From NCBI GenBank assembly GCA_037146835.1, contig JBAWWI010000002.1:7733-71732 (forward strand): a stretch of 64,000 nucleotides of DNA. Reading direction: 5' to 3'. Each line of letters opens with the position of its first letter. The stretch's first letter is position 1. Below are positions 27,701 through 37,240 of this stretch, in pieces. The stretch comes from IMCC26256 sp037146835 (GTDB taxonomy: Bacteria; Actinomycetota; Acidimicrobiia; IMCC26256). A program made the translations under genes and the position numbers. Below the pieces are notes generated by a model, which ran no database searches, was not told the DNA's origin, and saw nothing but the letters and a program-made list of their open reading frames with translations.

Positions 27701-28671
27701 GCCCATTACTTGGTCTGGTCACTGCGTTCTTGGTCACTTCCGCGGTGACACCCATCGCTATTCGTGTGGCGCATCGCACTGGCATGGTTGATAGGCCAGG
27801 AGCTTTAAAGTTTCAGAGCACCCCGGTTGCTTACCTCGGTGGGGTTGCGGTCTTTGCTGGAGTAGCTGGTGCGCTCGCGGCGACAACTCCACGGGTGCTC
27901 ATACCTCTTGCTCTTGCGTTATTACTTGGACTCTTCGATGACCGCCTAGATATTTCCCCTCGCATTCGTGTTCTCTGCGAGGCTGTAATTGCTCTAATCG
28001 GCGGAGCATTAATACCGGCCACAGGCGGCGCTTTGGGAGTTGCAATTACCGCACTCCTCATTCTCGGGCTACTGAACGCCGTGAACCTCCTAGATGGTCT
28101 AGACGGTCTTGCCGCTGGCGTCTGCTCTGCCTCCGCTATTGGCTTTGCATTCCTATCTGAGAACCCTCGATTGGCGGACCCCCGTTTGCTGGCGTTATCG
28201 CTGCTTGGGGCACTAATTGGATTCATAATATTCAATCGCCCACCTGCACGGATCTATTTAGGCGACGCCGGCGCATATCTCATAGGTGTAGCGCTTGCGA
28301 TACTCGCGGCCCTAAGCCTTAATGGGGCGGGTAACACCTCGGCGAGCGTTGCTATCTGGGCGGCACTTCCTCTAATCGTTGCAGTGCCGATTCTCGACAC
28401 CCTGGTTGCGATTCTGCGCAGACTCAGGGCGGGAGACCCAATATTCTCTGGGGATCGAAGCCACATCTACGACCAATTATGCGATCGCGGCATCCCTGCT
28501 CAGCGAGTTCTGATGATTATGGTCTCGGCCCAATGCATTTTGGTGCTCCTTGGAATTCTCGCCTCACGCCTGAGCAGTTATGCAAGTGTGTCCGTGATGC
28601 TCCTGAGCGCCGGTATCCTCATTGCGATCACGGTAAGGGCTGGGTTCCTAACCACAGACGGAGGACCATAA
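27697..28671 (+). CDS. Undecaprenyl-phosphate sugar-1-phosphate transferase (WecA/TagO type)
   Basis: A 324-residue polytopic protein of the MraY/WecA family from the GTG at 27697, which overlaps the upstream stop. Motifs: GMVDRPGALKFQSTPVAYLGG near 29-49, the metal-binding GLFDDR (DD at 81-82), NAVNLLDGLDGL (D133 and D136) and RIYLGDAG (D190). It should move a HexNAc-1-phosphate type sugar from UDP to undecaprenyl phosphate, the first membrane step of glycan assembly. A C-terminal SGDRSHIYDQL is the typical HxxxL-like loop. Confidence 0.9.
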   Translation: MSPLLGLVTAFLVTSAVTPIAIRVAHRTGMVDRPGALKFQSTPVAYLGGVAVFAGVAGALAATTPRVLIPLALALLLGLFDDRLDISPRIRVLCEAVIALIGGALIPATGGALGVAITALLILGLLNAVNLLDGLDGLAAGVCSASAIGFAFLSENPRLADPRLLALSLLGALIGFIIFNRPPARIYLGDAGAYLIGVALAILAALSLNGAGNTSASVAIWAALPLIVAVPILDTLVAILRRLRAGDPIFSGDRSHIYDQLCDRGIPAQRVLMIMVSAQCILVLLGILASRLSSYASVSVMLLSAGILIAITVRAGFLTTDGGP

Positions 28672-29838
28672 GTGAAGAAGCTTGCAGTGCTCGGCGGCCA
28701 AAAGTCATTCCCTGATGGCGTCGCGTTTGTGCGCCCTCCAGCTCCACCGTTGGATGAGGTAGTAGCACGCCTTGCCCCTTCATACTCCCAAGGCTCCCTA
28801 ACTAATGGACCTCTAGTACGAGAGTTAGAGGACTCAGTCGCCGAGCGACTCGGTGTCCGTCATGTTGTCGCAGTCTCATCATGCACGACAGGCTTGATGC
28901 TCTCCGTTGCAGGGCTTGCTCAATTTGGAGAGATCAACGGTCCGGTCATCATGCCGTCGTTTACATTCTCTGCCGGCCCTCATGCAGTCGCGTGGAGCAA
29001 CCTCGGCGTGCGCTTCGTCGAGTGCGATCCCTTAAGTTTTCAAATTGACCTTGCTCACACCTCGATGCATCTTGAGGGCGCAGGCGCAATTATGGCCACG
29101 CATGTTTTCGGTGCACCGTGTAGACCTGAGCAGGTAGAGGCAATGGGCAAGAGCGCTGGCATTCCAGTTCTCTTTGATGCCGCTCATGGTTTTGGAGCTC
29201 TTCGCAATGGACGCCCGCTCGGAGGATTCGGTGAGGTTGAGGTATTCAGCATGACCCCGACAAAACCTCTAGTCGCAGGTGAGGGCGGTCTTGTCTGCAC
29301 CGATAGAGACGATCTTGCTGAGTATCTGCGCCTCGCACGTGAGTACGGAAACCCTGGAAACTACAACACTCGTTTTATTGGCTTAAACGGTCGTCTATCT
29401 GAGATGCATGCAGCCATTGCCCTGGCCTCAATTTCACATATTGATGAGCACCTCGAGACGCGCAGGCGCCTTGCCGGGAGATATGCAGATGGAATCCTCG
29501 CAATCCCAGGGGTCAGGACTCAAGCAGTAGATAGTGAAGACCTATCTACCTATAAAGACTTCACGATCGCAATAGACGCCGGAGATTTCGGTGTTAGCAG
29601 AGACCAACTTGTTACAGCCTTAAGCGCAGAAGGGATCGATACGCGTAATTATTTTGATCCCCCCGTGCACCGACAAGATTCCCATGCCTCGCGTTCTCCA
29701 TCTGAGCTTCCGGTAACAGATGCTGTCTCAAAGACAGTTGTGAGTCTCCCGCTCTACCCCGCGCTAACCGACGACGTGGTCGATCAAATTGTCGAGATCA
29801 TCTCGAGTGTGGGGCAGAGCGCAGAGAGCCTCAACTAA
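28672..29838 (+). CDS. DegT/DnrJ/EryC1/StrS family sugar aminotransferase
   Basis: A 388-residue PLP enzyme. SSCTTGL (70-76) binds the cofactor phosphate, FDAAH (168-172) provides the ring-nitrogen Asp, and SMTPTKPLVAGEGG contains the Schiff-base Lys (198). It most likely aminates a UDP-4-keto-6-deoxy sugar. The dehydratase that would supply the substrate is encoded at 31082. The GTG start has GAGG inside the end of the upstream gene. Its 3' end overlaps the opposing gene by eight bases. Confidence 0.9.
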   Translation: MKKLAVLGGQKSFPDGVAFVRPPAPPLDEVVARLAPSYSQGSLTNGPLVRELEDSVAERLGVRHVVAVSSCTTGLMLSVAGLAQFGEINGPVIMPSFTFSAGPHAVAWSNLGVRFVECDPLSFQIDLAHTSMHLEGAGAIMATHVFGAPCRPEQVEAMGKSAGIPVLFDAAHGFGALRNGRPLGGFGEVEVFSMTPTKPLVAGEGGLVCTDRDDLAEYLRLAREYGNPGNYNTRFIGLNGRLSEMHAAIALASISHIDEHLETRRRLAGRYADGILAIPGVRTQAVDSEDLSTYKDFTIAIDAGDFGVSRDQLVTALSAEGIDTRNYFDPPVHRQDSHASRSPSELPVTDAVSKTVVSLPLYPALTDDVVDQIVEIISSVGQSAESLN

Positions 29839-30868
29839 CTAAATTTTCCGCAGCCTGCCTGCGAGAAGATCGCGAGATGCGGCGCCTGCCGAGCGGAAGT
29901 GCCACCCCAACGAATACCCCCGCGGCGAGCGCTGGCACTAAACGGACAATCGCCTCTCCGGCACCAAACGCCATTCCCGCTACTCGTGATGCCCACATGG
30001 CAAGAATCAACTGCGCCCCAAGAATTGCGAGAGCTCTACGTGTTCGGTTCCAGCCGAGTTCAAATCGAAACCAAACTCGCAGGCGGTGACCAATAGGGAT
30101 AGTTGCAAATAGCGCAAGCGCCCCGACTGATCCCACAATGGAACCAGGCCTCGCCCAACCTTCGTGCACTACCACCCAGAGCATTAGACCAATAGCGGCA
30201 GCGGAGCCACCCTCCCCTAGGCGAGCGAGTCGGAAAGGGAGCCCAAGAAGCGCAAGGGGAATGGCGACGCCAAGCAGGACAAGCAGCAATTCAGTATCTG
30301 GAACCGTTGAGTAGACCGCTCCAATTGTGAAGAGCCACATGACCGGACCCAGCCCGAGTCGACCTAGGTCCCGGTCGGTCTCAGCAGCTAGCGGCCCAAG
30401 TATCGCGGTTCCGAGAATAATGAGCCACGGAACCCAGCTCGGCCCGAAGAAGGTCTGCCCGGCTACGAGTCGCCAAGCACCTGGTAGGGCGAGAATCATT
30501 CCTGCCGGTAGCGGAGCCGGGGTCAGCCCAGCGATTGCTACCCCTAGCCAAACAAGGGCTAGCCCAAGCAATACCCCGCTCGGCACAGCGGGGATATTTC
30601 CCCCAGCCTTCACCATCGGCGGCAACGACCTCTGCAGAGCATCTAGGGCCATTATCGAGGCAACCACGAATGCTGGACCGACTAGCCCAGGGAGTCTGCT
30701 CGGGGAGGCTCGAATACGGAGCCGCCTAAGCCATCTTCGACCAACGGCAGAGCGGAGCCAGACGGCAAATAGGGCCAAAACTCCAGCCCCGGCAGCGGCT
30801 ACTAGGCCCCTAAGCGCTCCAATATGGAGTTCCGGGGCCTCGAGTGCAGTTCTAATTGGATCAAACAT
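29831..30868 (-). CDS. Polytopic membrane protein of unknown function
   Basis: About 345 residues with roughly nine hydrophobic segments from residue 20 to 335, rich in Ala, Gly, Leu and Pro, with a basic C-terminal tail. I recognise no family motif. The start is uncertain by 12 bases (TTG 30880, GTG 30877, ATG 30868). It stands alone on the minus strand inside the amino-sugar genes. Its high Gly/Pro content resembles some flippase or polymerase-like proteins, but this is too weak to assign a role. Confidence 0.55.
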   Translation of the reverse strand: MFDPIRTALEAPELHIGALRGLVAAAGAGVLALFAVWLRSAVGRRWLRRLRIRASPSRLPGLVGPAFVVASIMALDALQRSLPPMVKAGGNIPAVPSGVLLGLALVWLGVAIAGLTPAPLPAGMILALPGAWRLVAGQTFFGPSWVPWLIILGTAILGPLAAETDRDLGRLGLGPVMWLFTIGAVYSTVPDTELLLVLLGVAIPLALLGLPFRLARLGEGGSAAAIGLMLWVVVHEGWARPGSIVGSVGALALFATIPIGHRLRVWFRFELGWNRTRRALAILGAQLILAMWASRVAGMAFGAGEAIVRLVPALAAGVFVGVALPLGRRRISRSSRRQAAENLVS

Positions 30869-31081
30869 TGGCCCCACCAACCTCAGGCTTAACTCATTAT
30901 TTGACGCTTCGTAGCATCGTATTCACTCGCGGTGAAATTAGGTCTTGCGCTCACGGTTTCTTGCGGTGAGAATAGACGCAGTTTCTAGGGGGACCGGGCA
31001 GTCTGCTTTGAATTGGTTTCGTTATTGATTCCAATTTAATTCGGATCCCCCTCCGGGAAGTGCTATCGGGGGGAGTTGAGT

Positions 31082-32977
31082 ATGGCATTGGTCTCATCAT
31101 CAATTGTGCCCGCGCGGCTGCGGTCAAAGAGAAGCCTGAGAATCATCACTGATAGCGCGGCATGGGTTTTCGCTATTTATGCAGCGGTATTGCTTCGCCT
31201 TGATTTTGATATGACCCGAGTCGAGGCATTTCGCATAGCTGCGGTTATCCCTCTCGCATGGGCTCTTCAGTTCCTTTTCGGATGGCTATTCGGGCTCTAC
31301 CGAGGCTTCTGGATCAATGGATCCTTCGACGAAGTTGCGGCCCTTGCCCGAACAATTGGTGCCGTAACCGGGGCTCTATTCATCTATGACCTTGTAATCC
31401 CCGGCGGTCGCCCAGCACCTGCTAGCGCAATTATCGCTGCAGGATTCCTAGCCCTCGTTGGCGCAGGCGGGGTGCGTTACCTCGCTCGACATGCAATTGA
31501 TCGACGACGCCGCTCGCGAGATGAAGGCCTCCCTCGCGCAATTATCTTTGGAACCGGTGAGTGTGGAGTTCGAATGATCAACTCCTTGCTCTTTGAGGAC
31601 TCCAGCCCTTGCATCCCTGTTGCACTTCTCGACGATGACCGTGAAAAGCAGAACCTCACCGTTAAGGGCCTTCGCGTCATTGGCGGACGTGCATCGATGT
31701 TTGATGCCGCTAGGCGCTTCAACGCGAGTGTGTTGGTAATCGCAATACCGACCGCCGAGGGTTCAACAATTCGCGAGCTCACAGCTCTGGCCGATCTCGC
31801 CGAGCTCGAGGTGCTAGTAGTTCCGCCAGTCACTGAGCTATTCGGTGGTCAGGTACGCGCCACCGACCTGCGCGAGCCAACCGAGGCCGACCTTCTCGGT
31901 CGACGCATCATTGAGACCGACCTTGAGCAAGCGGCCTCCTACTTGCAAGATCGTGTTGTTCTTGTAACAGGGGCTGGAGGGTCAATCGGCTCAGAGCTAT
32001 GCAGGCAGATATCGCGATTTGGGCCACGCCGACTCGTGATGCTTGACAGAGACGAGTCCGGCCTACACCAGGTGCAACTTTCACTAGAGGGCCGGGCGCT
32101 TCTTGACTCTCCCGACCTAATACTCCTCGACATTCGAGACCGCGATCGCGTTGCAGAATTATTCGGCGAGATTCGCCCCGACGTGGTCTTCCACGCTGCA
32201 GCCCTCAAGCACCTACCGCTTCTGCAGGCCCATCCAGTAGAGGCACTTAAATCCAACGTATGGGGATCTCTCTCAGTACTTGATGCCGCAGCCGCTGCTG
32301 GCGTAACACGCTTTGTAAACATCTCAACCGATAAAGCCGCCAACGCATGCAGCATCCTTGGGTACTCCAAACGCATAGCCGAGGGCCTCACCTCATACTT
32401 TGGGCTGCGTCACCCTGGTACTTACCTAAGTGTTCGCTTCGGGAATGTTCTAGGCAGCAGAGGCTCAGTTCTTACCGCTTTCAGAGCTCAGATTGAGGCT
32501 GGAGGACCGGTCACGGTCACTCATCCAGATGTAACCCGCTACTTCATGACCATTGAGGAAGCAGTCCAATTAGTAATCCAAGCCGGCGCTATCGGTCACG
32601 ATGGCGAGGCGCTCGTACTTGACATGGGCGAGCCCGTAAAGATCTCGGATGTAGCACGCAGGCTCTGCGCCAATCATGTACCAGAGATTCCGATTGTCTT
32701 CACCGGACTGCGCCCGGGCGAGAAGATGCATGAGGAGCTCTTCGCAGATGGAGAGGCATCCCACCAATCTGATCACGAATTAATTCGCTACGTCAGGGTC
32801 CCCGATCTAGACCCAACATTTGTGCGTGATGTCGATGCGAAGGTAAGCGGAAAAGACATGGCCTCGCTCCTTGAGTTCCTTGCTCGCACAATGACCGTTG
32901 CACTCGGTGATGAGCCGGTGCCGAGCGATGTCTTTGAGGCTCCAAGGGTCGATCGAGTAGCGGACGGCGCACTGTAA
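31082..32977 (+). CDS. Membrane-anchored UDP-HexNAc 4,6-dehydratase (PglF/CapD-like)
   Basis: About 631 residues from the ATG at 31082; a strong GGGGGAG sits eight bases upstream, too close for the TTG at 31076. Four TM helices (25-130) are followed by a Rossmann-like linker domain (GTGECG at 157-162) and a short-chain-dehydrogenase catalytic domain with TGAGGSIG (from 296) and STDKAANACSILGYSK (Lys 430). Large dehydratases of this family start bacillosamine and related pathways by making UDP-4-keto-6-deoxy-HexNAc. Confidence 0.9.
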   Translation: MALVSSSIVPARLRSKRSLRIITDSAAWVFAIYAAVLLRLDFDMTRVEAFRIAAVIPLAWALQFLFGWLFGLYRGFWINGSFDEVAALARTIGAVTGALFIYDLVIPGGRPAPASAIIAAGFLALVGAGGVRYLARHAIDRRRRSRDEGLPRAIIFGTGECGVRMINSLLFEDSSPCIPVALLDDDREKQNLTVKGLRVIGGRASMFDAARRFNASVLVIAIPTAEGSTIRELTALADLAELEVLVVPPVTELFGGQVRATDLREPTEADLLGRRIIETDLEQAASYLQDRVVLVTGAGGSIGSELCRQISRFGPRRLVMLDRDESGLHQVQLSLEGRALLDSPDLILLDIRDRDRVAELFGEIRPDVVFHAAALKHLPLLQAHPVEALKSNVWGSLSVLDAAAAAGVTRFVNISTDKAANACSILGYSKRIAEGLTSYFGLRHPGTYLSVRFGNVLGSRGSVLTAFRAQIEAGGPVTVTHPDVTRYFMTIEEAVQLVIQAGAIGHDGEALVLDMGEPVKISDVARRLCANHVPEIPIVFTGLRPGEKMHEELFADGEASHQSDHELIRYVRVPDLDPTFVRDVDAKVSGKDMASLLEFLARTMTVALGDEPVPSDVFEAPRVDRVADGAL

Positions 32978-33010
32978 AGGTATTTAGGCCTCCAATTACC
33001 GCCTAATCTC

Positions 33011-33943
33011 ATGCCTGTGAAAATTCTTATCACCGGCGGAGCCGGATTCATTGGCTCGAACCTCGCAGATGCATTACTCGCACGCGGGGACTCAGTGCGC
33101 ATACTCGATGATCTATCGACAGGGTTCAAAGAGAACGTCCCAGACGGAGCCGAATTAATCATTGGCTCCGTCGCAGATGAGGAGTGCGTCGCCGCAGCGA
33201 TGGATGGCATTGAAGCGGTATTCCATGAGGGAGCGCGTGGATCGGTTGCACGCTCTGTTGCGTTGCCACTTGAGACAGATACAGCAAACACTCACGGAAC
33301 TCTCACTGTGCTGCACCGAGCGCAGCAAGCAGGCGTGCGCAGAGTTATATATGCATCCTCGAGCAGCGTGTACGGAGGGGCAACCGCTCCCCCAACTGCT
33401 GAGACTGCCCCACTCGTTCCACGCTCTCCATACGCAGCAACAAAACTCGCAGGAGAGGTTTACTGCCGAGTCTTCGCGGAGCTACACGGCCTAGAGACTG
33501 TTTCATTGCGATACTTCAATGTCTTCGGACCACGACAGAGACCTGACTCTCAATACGCAGCAGTGATTCCGCTATTTATTGAGGCGTTATCGGCCGGGAA
33601 GCCAGTCGAGGTCCACGGTGACGGACTGCAGAGCAGAGACTTCACGTATGTCTCTGATGTCGTAGCCGGCAATATTGCAGCTTTAGATGCGCCTGCTGAG
33701 AAGTGCTCTGGGAAGGTCTTCAATCTCGCTCCAGGCACCACCCAATCGCTACTCGACCTCTTAGATTCTCTCGGCCGAATTCTCGGCGTCACACCTGAAC
33801 GGATTCACACAGAGTCGCGCGCGGGGGATGTAAAACTCTCCCAAGCGGATTCTTCACTAATTGCAAGCGCACTCGGCTTCTCCTGCAGCGTTGCTTTCCA
33901 CGAAGGACTAGAGCGCACTGTTGAGTGGTTCTCAAAGCGCTAA
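33011..33943 (+). CDS. NAD-dependent UDP-sugar epimerase (GalE/WbpP-like)
   Basis: A 310-residue extended short-chain dehydrogenase: GGAGFIGSNLADALL near 9-23 binds NAD, YASSSSVYG supplies the catalytic Ser, and SPYAATK the Tyr-x3-Lys pair. RYFNVFGPRQRPDSQYAAVIP is a typical substrate-loop segment of UDP-sugar 4-epimerases. It likely interconverts UDP-HexNAc or UDP-hexose donors for the locus. It is the last plus-strand gene before the translation run. Confidence 0.85.
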   Translation: MPVKILITGGAGFIGSNLADALLARGDSVRILDDLSTGFKENVPDGAELIIGSVADEECVAAAMDGIEAVFHEGARGSVARSVALPLETDTANTHGTLTVLHRAQQAGVRRVIYASSSSVYGGATAPPTAETAPLVPRSPYAATKLAGEVYCRVFAELHGLETVSLRYFNVFGPRQRPDSQYAAVIPLFIEALSAGKPVEVHGDGLQSRDFTYVSDVVAGNIAALDAPAEKCSGKVFNLAPGTTQSLLDLLDSLGRILGVTPERIHTESRAGDVKLSQADSSLIASALGFSCSVAFHEGLERTVEWFSKR

Positions 33944-33963
33944 TTAACTAAGACTAGAGAACC

Positions 33964-34713
33964 TTAGATAACTGTTAATACCTCAGGACCATTCTCAGTT
34001 AGCGCAATAGTGTGCTCAAAGTGAGCCGACCTGCCACCGTCGACAGTAACGACTGTCCAGCCGTCTTCTAATACTTGTGTCTCTTCGGATCCAGTATTGA
34101 CCATTGGCTCGATGGCCAAAACAATCCCAGGCTTTAACTTCAATTTATGCCCAGAGCCGTTCCGAAAATTTGGGACCTCAGGGTCTTCGTGCATTGCCCT
34201 GCCGATCCCGTGGCCTACATACTCACGCACAACAGCGAAGCCTGCAGCCTCGACCAAATCCTCTACGGCTCCGCCAATTCTCCCGAGGCTCGCACCCACT
34301 TTCATCGCAGCGATGGCAGCCTCGAGCGAGGACCTGGTCACATCGATTAGGCGCTGAGACTCTTCATCGATCTCGCCAATCGGGATCGTGATCGCAGCGT
34401 CGGCATGCCAACCCTCGATGATCGCTCCGCAATCAATGGAGAGGATGTCGCCCTCATTGAGGACGCGACCATCTGGGATTCCGTGCACGATTACTTCGTT
34501 CGGGGATGCGCATATCACTGCTGGGAAGCCGTGATACCCAAGAAAATTAGAGAGGGCATTGCGGCGCTCTAATACTCCTCTAGCAACAGCATCAATCTCG
34601 AGGGTCGTCACGCCTGGGCGTGCGGCCATTGAGCATGCTTCATGCATCTCGGCGACAACTTTGCCAGCCCGACGCATGATCGCTATCTGCGTGGAAGTCT
34701 TACGTGTATACAA
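33964..34713 (-). CDS. map: Type I methionine aminopeptidase
   Basis: A 249-residue enzyme that removes the initiator methionine. The metal ligands are visible in SIDCGAIIEGWHADAAITIPIG (Asp pair), VGHGIGRAMHEDP (His) and the two glutamates in AIEPMVNTG and the C-terminal HFEHTIALTENG. A TTG start is needed to include the N-terminal helix (STQIAIMRRAGKVVAEM). It is the last gene of the long minus-strand run, right after adk, as in many bacteria, but infA does not follow. Confidence 0.93.
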   Translation of the reverse strand: MYTRKTSTQIAIMRRAGKVVAEMHEACSMAARPGVTTLEIDAVARGVLERRNALSNFLGYHGFPAVICASPNEVIVHGIPDGRVLNEGDILSIDCGAIIEGWHADAAITIPIGEIDEESQRLIDVTRSSLEAAIAAMKVGASLGRIGGAVEDLVEAAGFAVVREYVGHGIGRAMHEDPEVPNFRNGSGHKLKLKPGIVLAIEPMVNTGSEETQVLEDGWTVVTVDGGRSAHFEHTIALTENGPEVLTVI

Positions 34714-34714
34714 C

Positions 34715-35389
34715 TCAGTTAGCTGTTTTAAGGCGAGCGTCGATTGCGCTCACGATACGTGCGAATACTTCGTCACCCGTTCCGAGCCCATCAATCTCAT
34801 CAAGGCGATCTAGATCCCGATAAAAATCAAGAATAGGCATCGTCGCGGTTTCGTAAAGCTCAAGGCGACGCATTACAGCGACCTCGGTATCGTCGTCTCG
34901 CTGGCTAACTGTGCCGCCGCATACATCGCAGACGCCGTTTATCTTTGGCGGCATAGTGAGATGGTAAGTAGTGCCGCAGTCGTCGCAGACTCGACGCCCA
35001 GCAATACGATCAAGAACAATCTCCGTCGGGACCTCTAGGTCTATCGCTACATCTAGCGGTCGACCAGAGGCAGCGAGCTCCTCCTCAAGAGCGGATGCCT
35101 GCACGAGCGTGCGCGGAAATCCATCGAGAACGAACCCGCTATCCATTAGGCCCCCGTCGAGCATCTGCTCTCGGACAACACGCAGTACAAGATCATCCGG
35201 TACGAGCTCGCCGCGGTCCATGTAAGCAATTGCCTCTAGGCCTGCCGGTGCTCCGCCTCTTGCAGCGGCACGAAAAAGGTCACCAGTAGAGAGGTGCGCG
35301 ACGCTGTAATGCTGGGCAATACGCACCGCTTGGGTGCCCTTGCCGGCACCCTGCTTCCCGAGCAGGATGAGACGTATTCCGCTTGTCAT
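34715..35389 (-). CDS. adk: Adenylate kinase with zinc-binding lid
   Basis: A 224-residue long-form adenylate kinase (ATP + AMP to 2 ADP). The P-loop GKQGAGKGTQ is at 11-20, and FVLDGFPRTLVQA is the AMP-binding signature. The lid carries two CxxC pairs (CDDC and CDVC) separated by about 16 residues, a zinc-finger lid as in Gram-positive and some deep-branching bacteria. Classical Actinobacteria generally have a short lid without cysteines, so this is a taxonomic clue. It follows secY. Confidence 0.96.
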   Translation of the reverse strand: MTSGIRLILLGKQGAGKGTQAVRIAQHYSVAHLSTGDLFRAAARGGAPAGLEAIAYMDRGELVPDDLVLRVVREQMLDGGLMDSGFVLDGFPRTLVQASALEEELAASGRPLDVAIDLEVPTEIVLDRIAGRRVCDDCGTTYHLTMPPKINGVCDVCGGTVSQRDDDTEVAVMRRLELYETATMPILDFYRDLDRLDEIDGLGTGDEVFARIVSAIDARLKTAN

Positions 35390-35400
35390 GTTGATGCTCC

Positions 35401-36699
35401 TCAGGCGAGGAAGCCCTCGTAGTTTCTCATCATCAACTGACTATCGATTTGTTTCATCGTCTCAAGCGCTACACCCACGGTGATTAGAAGTGAGGTTCCT
35501 CCAAATGGAAACTGCGTAATGCTCCACGCAGCAAAAACGATGAGCGGTGTGAGCGCTATGGCAGCTAGGAAAAGCGATCCAGGGAGCGTGATGCGGTTAA
35601 GCACCTTTGCGAGGTATCGCTCCGTGGGGGGCCCTGGGCGAATACCTGGGATAAATCCACCCTGCTTGCGGATGATGTCGGCCTGCTGGGCTGGGTTGAA
35701 TGCAATGGCCGTATAGAAGTAAGCGAAGAAGACAATAAGCAGGGTGTAGAAGCCCATGTAGAAGAGGCTGCTCTGCCTAACTAGGTACTTGCTCGTGAAA
35801 GTTTGGAGAGCCTGCCAGTTAGTAGCCGTTGCAATTAGGGCTGGGAAGGAGAGGATGGATGAGGCGAAGATCACCGGGATAACACCGGACTGGTTGACCT
35901 TTAGAGGTATGTAGGTGCTCTGCCCGCCGAACATGCGTCGCCCGACTACACGCTTTGCGAATTGAACAGGGATTCTCCTCTGCCCCGACTCCACGTAGAC
36001 AATCGCTGCAACCATGCCAATCAGGATGATGAAGATAACTACGCCCTTGTACCATCCGCCCTCTGCGAAGATGAGTCCAAAGCCGCTTGGGAGCCTCGAG
36101 ACAACTGAGGCGAAGATCAAGATCGACATTCCGTTGCCGATTCCGCGCTGAGTAATCGACTCTGCGAGCCACATCACTAGGGCAGTTCCAGCAGTCCACA
36201 CAAGCACGATCATCGCTGCTCGCCATGCGTTGAAGTCGGGGATGAAGTTGACGCCCTTGGGGAGGTTCCCGAAGAGAGCGGTGTTGCCCTGCTTCAATGC
36301 GAAAACAAAACCAGTTGACTGGATGATTGCAAGCCCCATGGTGACATACCGGGTCCACTGCGTAATTTTCTTCTGGCCAGACTGGCCCTCGTTCTGCCAT
36401 TCCTCAAGCTTGGGGATTACGACACCAAGCAGCTGCATAATGATCGATGCAGTGATGTATGGCATAACTCCAAGGAAGAAGACCGAGACACTCGTGATGG
36501 CTCCACCGGAGAAAAGGTTAAGGAAACCCACGACTCCGTTATCCGCTGAGCTCTTCTGCAGAGACTGAATCGCAGAGAAATCTACAAACGGAACAGGTAT
36601 ATGCGAACCGATGCGATATGCCGCAATAACTAAGAGAGTGAAGAGAACCTTGTTCCGTAGGTCAGGGACCCGGAACATATTCCGCAAGCGGCTGATCAT
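35401..36699 (-). CDS. secY: Preprotein translocase subunit SecY
   Basis: A 432-residue channel protein with about ten TM segments, starting MISRLRNMFRVPDLRNKVLFTLLVIAAYRIGSHIPVP. The TM5-6 loop FAKRVVGRRMFGGQSTYIPLKVNQSGVIPVIFASS and the C-terminal loop RKQGGFIPGIRPG are diagnostic. A strong AGGAGG precedes the ATG. It lies between rplO and adk, as in most spc operons. Confidence 0.97.
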   Translation of the reverse strand: MISRLRNMFRVPDLRNKVLFTLLVIAAYRIGSHIPVPFVDFSAIQSLQKSSADNGVVGFLNLFSGGAITSVSVFFLGVMPYITASIIMQLLGVVIPKLEEWQNEGQSGQKKITQWTRYVTMGLAIIQSTGFVFALKQGNTALFGNLPKGVNFIPDFNAWRAAMIVLVWTAGTALVMWLAESITQRGIGNGMSILIFASVVSRLPSGFGLIFAEGGWYKGVVIFIILIGMVAAIVYVESGQRRIPVQFAKRVVGRRMFGGQSTYIPLKVNQSGVIPVIFASSILSFPALIATATNWQALQTFTSKYLVRQSSLFYMGFYTLLIVFFAYFYTAIAFNPAQQADIIRKQGGFIPGIRPGPPTERYLAKVLNRITLPGSLFLAAIALTPLIVFAAWSITQFPFGGTSLLITVGVALETMKQIDSQLMMRNYEGFLA

Positions 36700-36748
36700 T
36701 GGGTGGTTGTCCTCCTGGGGTTGATCCCGTCAAGCGAGATCGCGAAGC

Positions 36749-37240
36749 CTACCGGTTAGTGAGGGCGTTGCCCTTGGCGGGTGGACGACGATCTCCCCAT
36801 GGAAGCGCAATGAGTTCAGTGGTTCCACCAGCGGCCTCAATTGCGGCTTTGGCGGAGTCTGAGAAACGGTGTGCTTTGACAGTTAGGGAGTTAGAGATTT
36901 CGCCGCGACCAAGTACCTTGACTAGGCCTCGCTTGGCGACAAGTCCGCGCTCACGCAATGCCTCTGGGTCAACAACTGTCCCTGATGCAAAATCCTCAAG
37001 AGCATCAAGGTTGACGACGTTGTACTCGACTCGGAATGGGTTCTTGAAGCCCTTGGACTTAGGCGTCCGGCGATGCAGAGGCGTCTGGCCACCCTCGAAT
37101 CCAGGCTTGACCGTATTGCGAGCGTGCTGGCCCTTAGTACCGCGGCCTGCAGTCTTTCCACCTTTACCGGCGATACCACGACCCATGCGCTTTGCAGCGC
37201 GCTTGGACCCCTCTGCTGGCTTGAGTTCATGCAGTTTCAT
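36749..37240 (-). CDS. rplO: 50S ribosomal protein L15
   Basis: A 163-residue protein with MKLHELKPAEGSKRAAKRMGRGIAGKGGKTAGRGTKGQ, the glycine/lysine-rich rRNA-binding start of L15, and FEGGQTPLHRRTPKSKGF. The C-terminus ends a little beyond the usual length. Its ATG overlaps the rpmD stop (TAATG). Confidence 0.96.
   Translation of the reverse strand: MKLHELKPAEGSKRAAKRMGRGIAGKGGKTAGRGTKGQHARNTVKPGFEGGQTPLHRRTPKSKGFKNPFRVEYNVVNLDALEDFASGTVVDPEALRERGLVAKRGLVKVLGRGEISNSLTVKAHRFSDSAKAAIEAAGGTTELIALPWGDRRPPAKGNALTNR

Noticed and set aside
31082..32977. Loss of the dehydratase catalytic residue in the GYSK region
   Set aside because: Leu at the Tyr/Met position and Lys 430 match the VLGYSK form that I recall as common in actinobacterial members.
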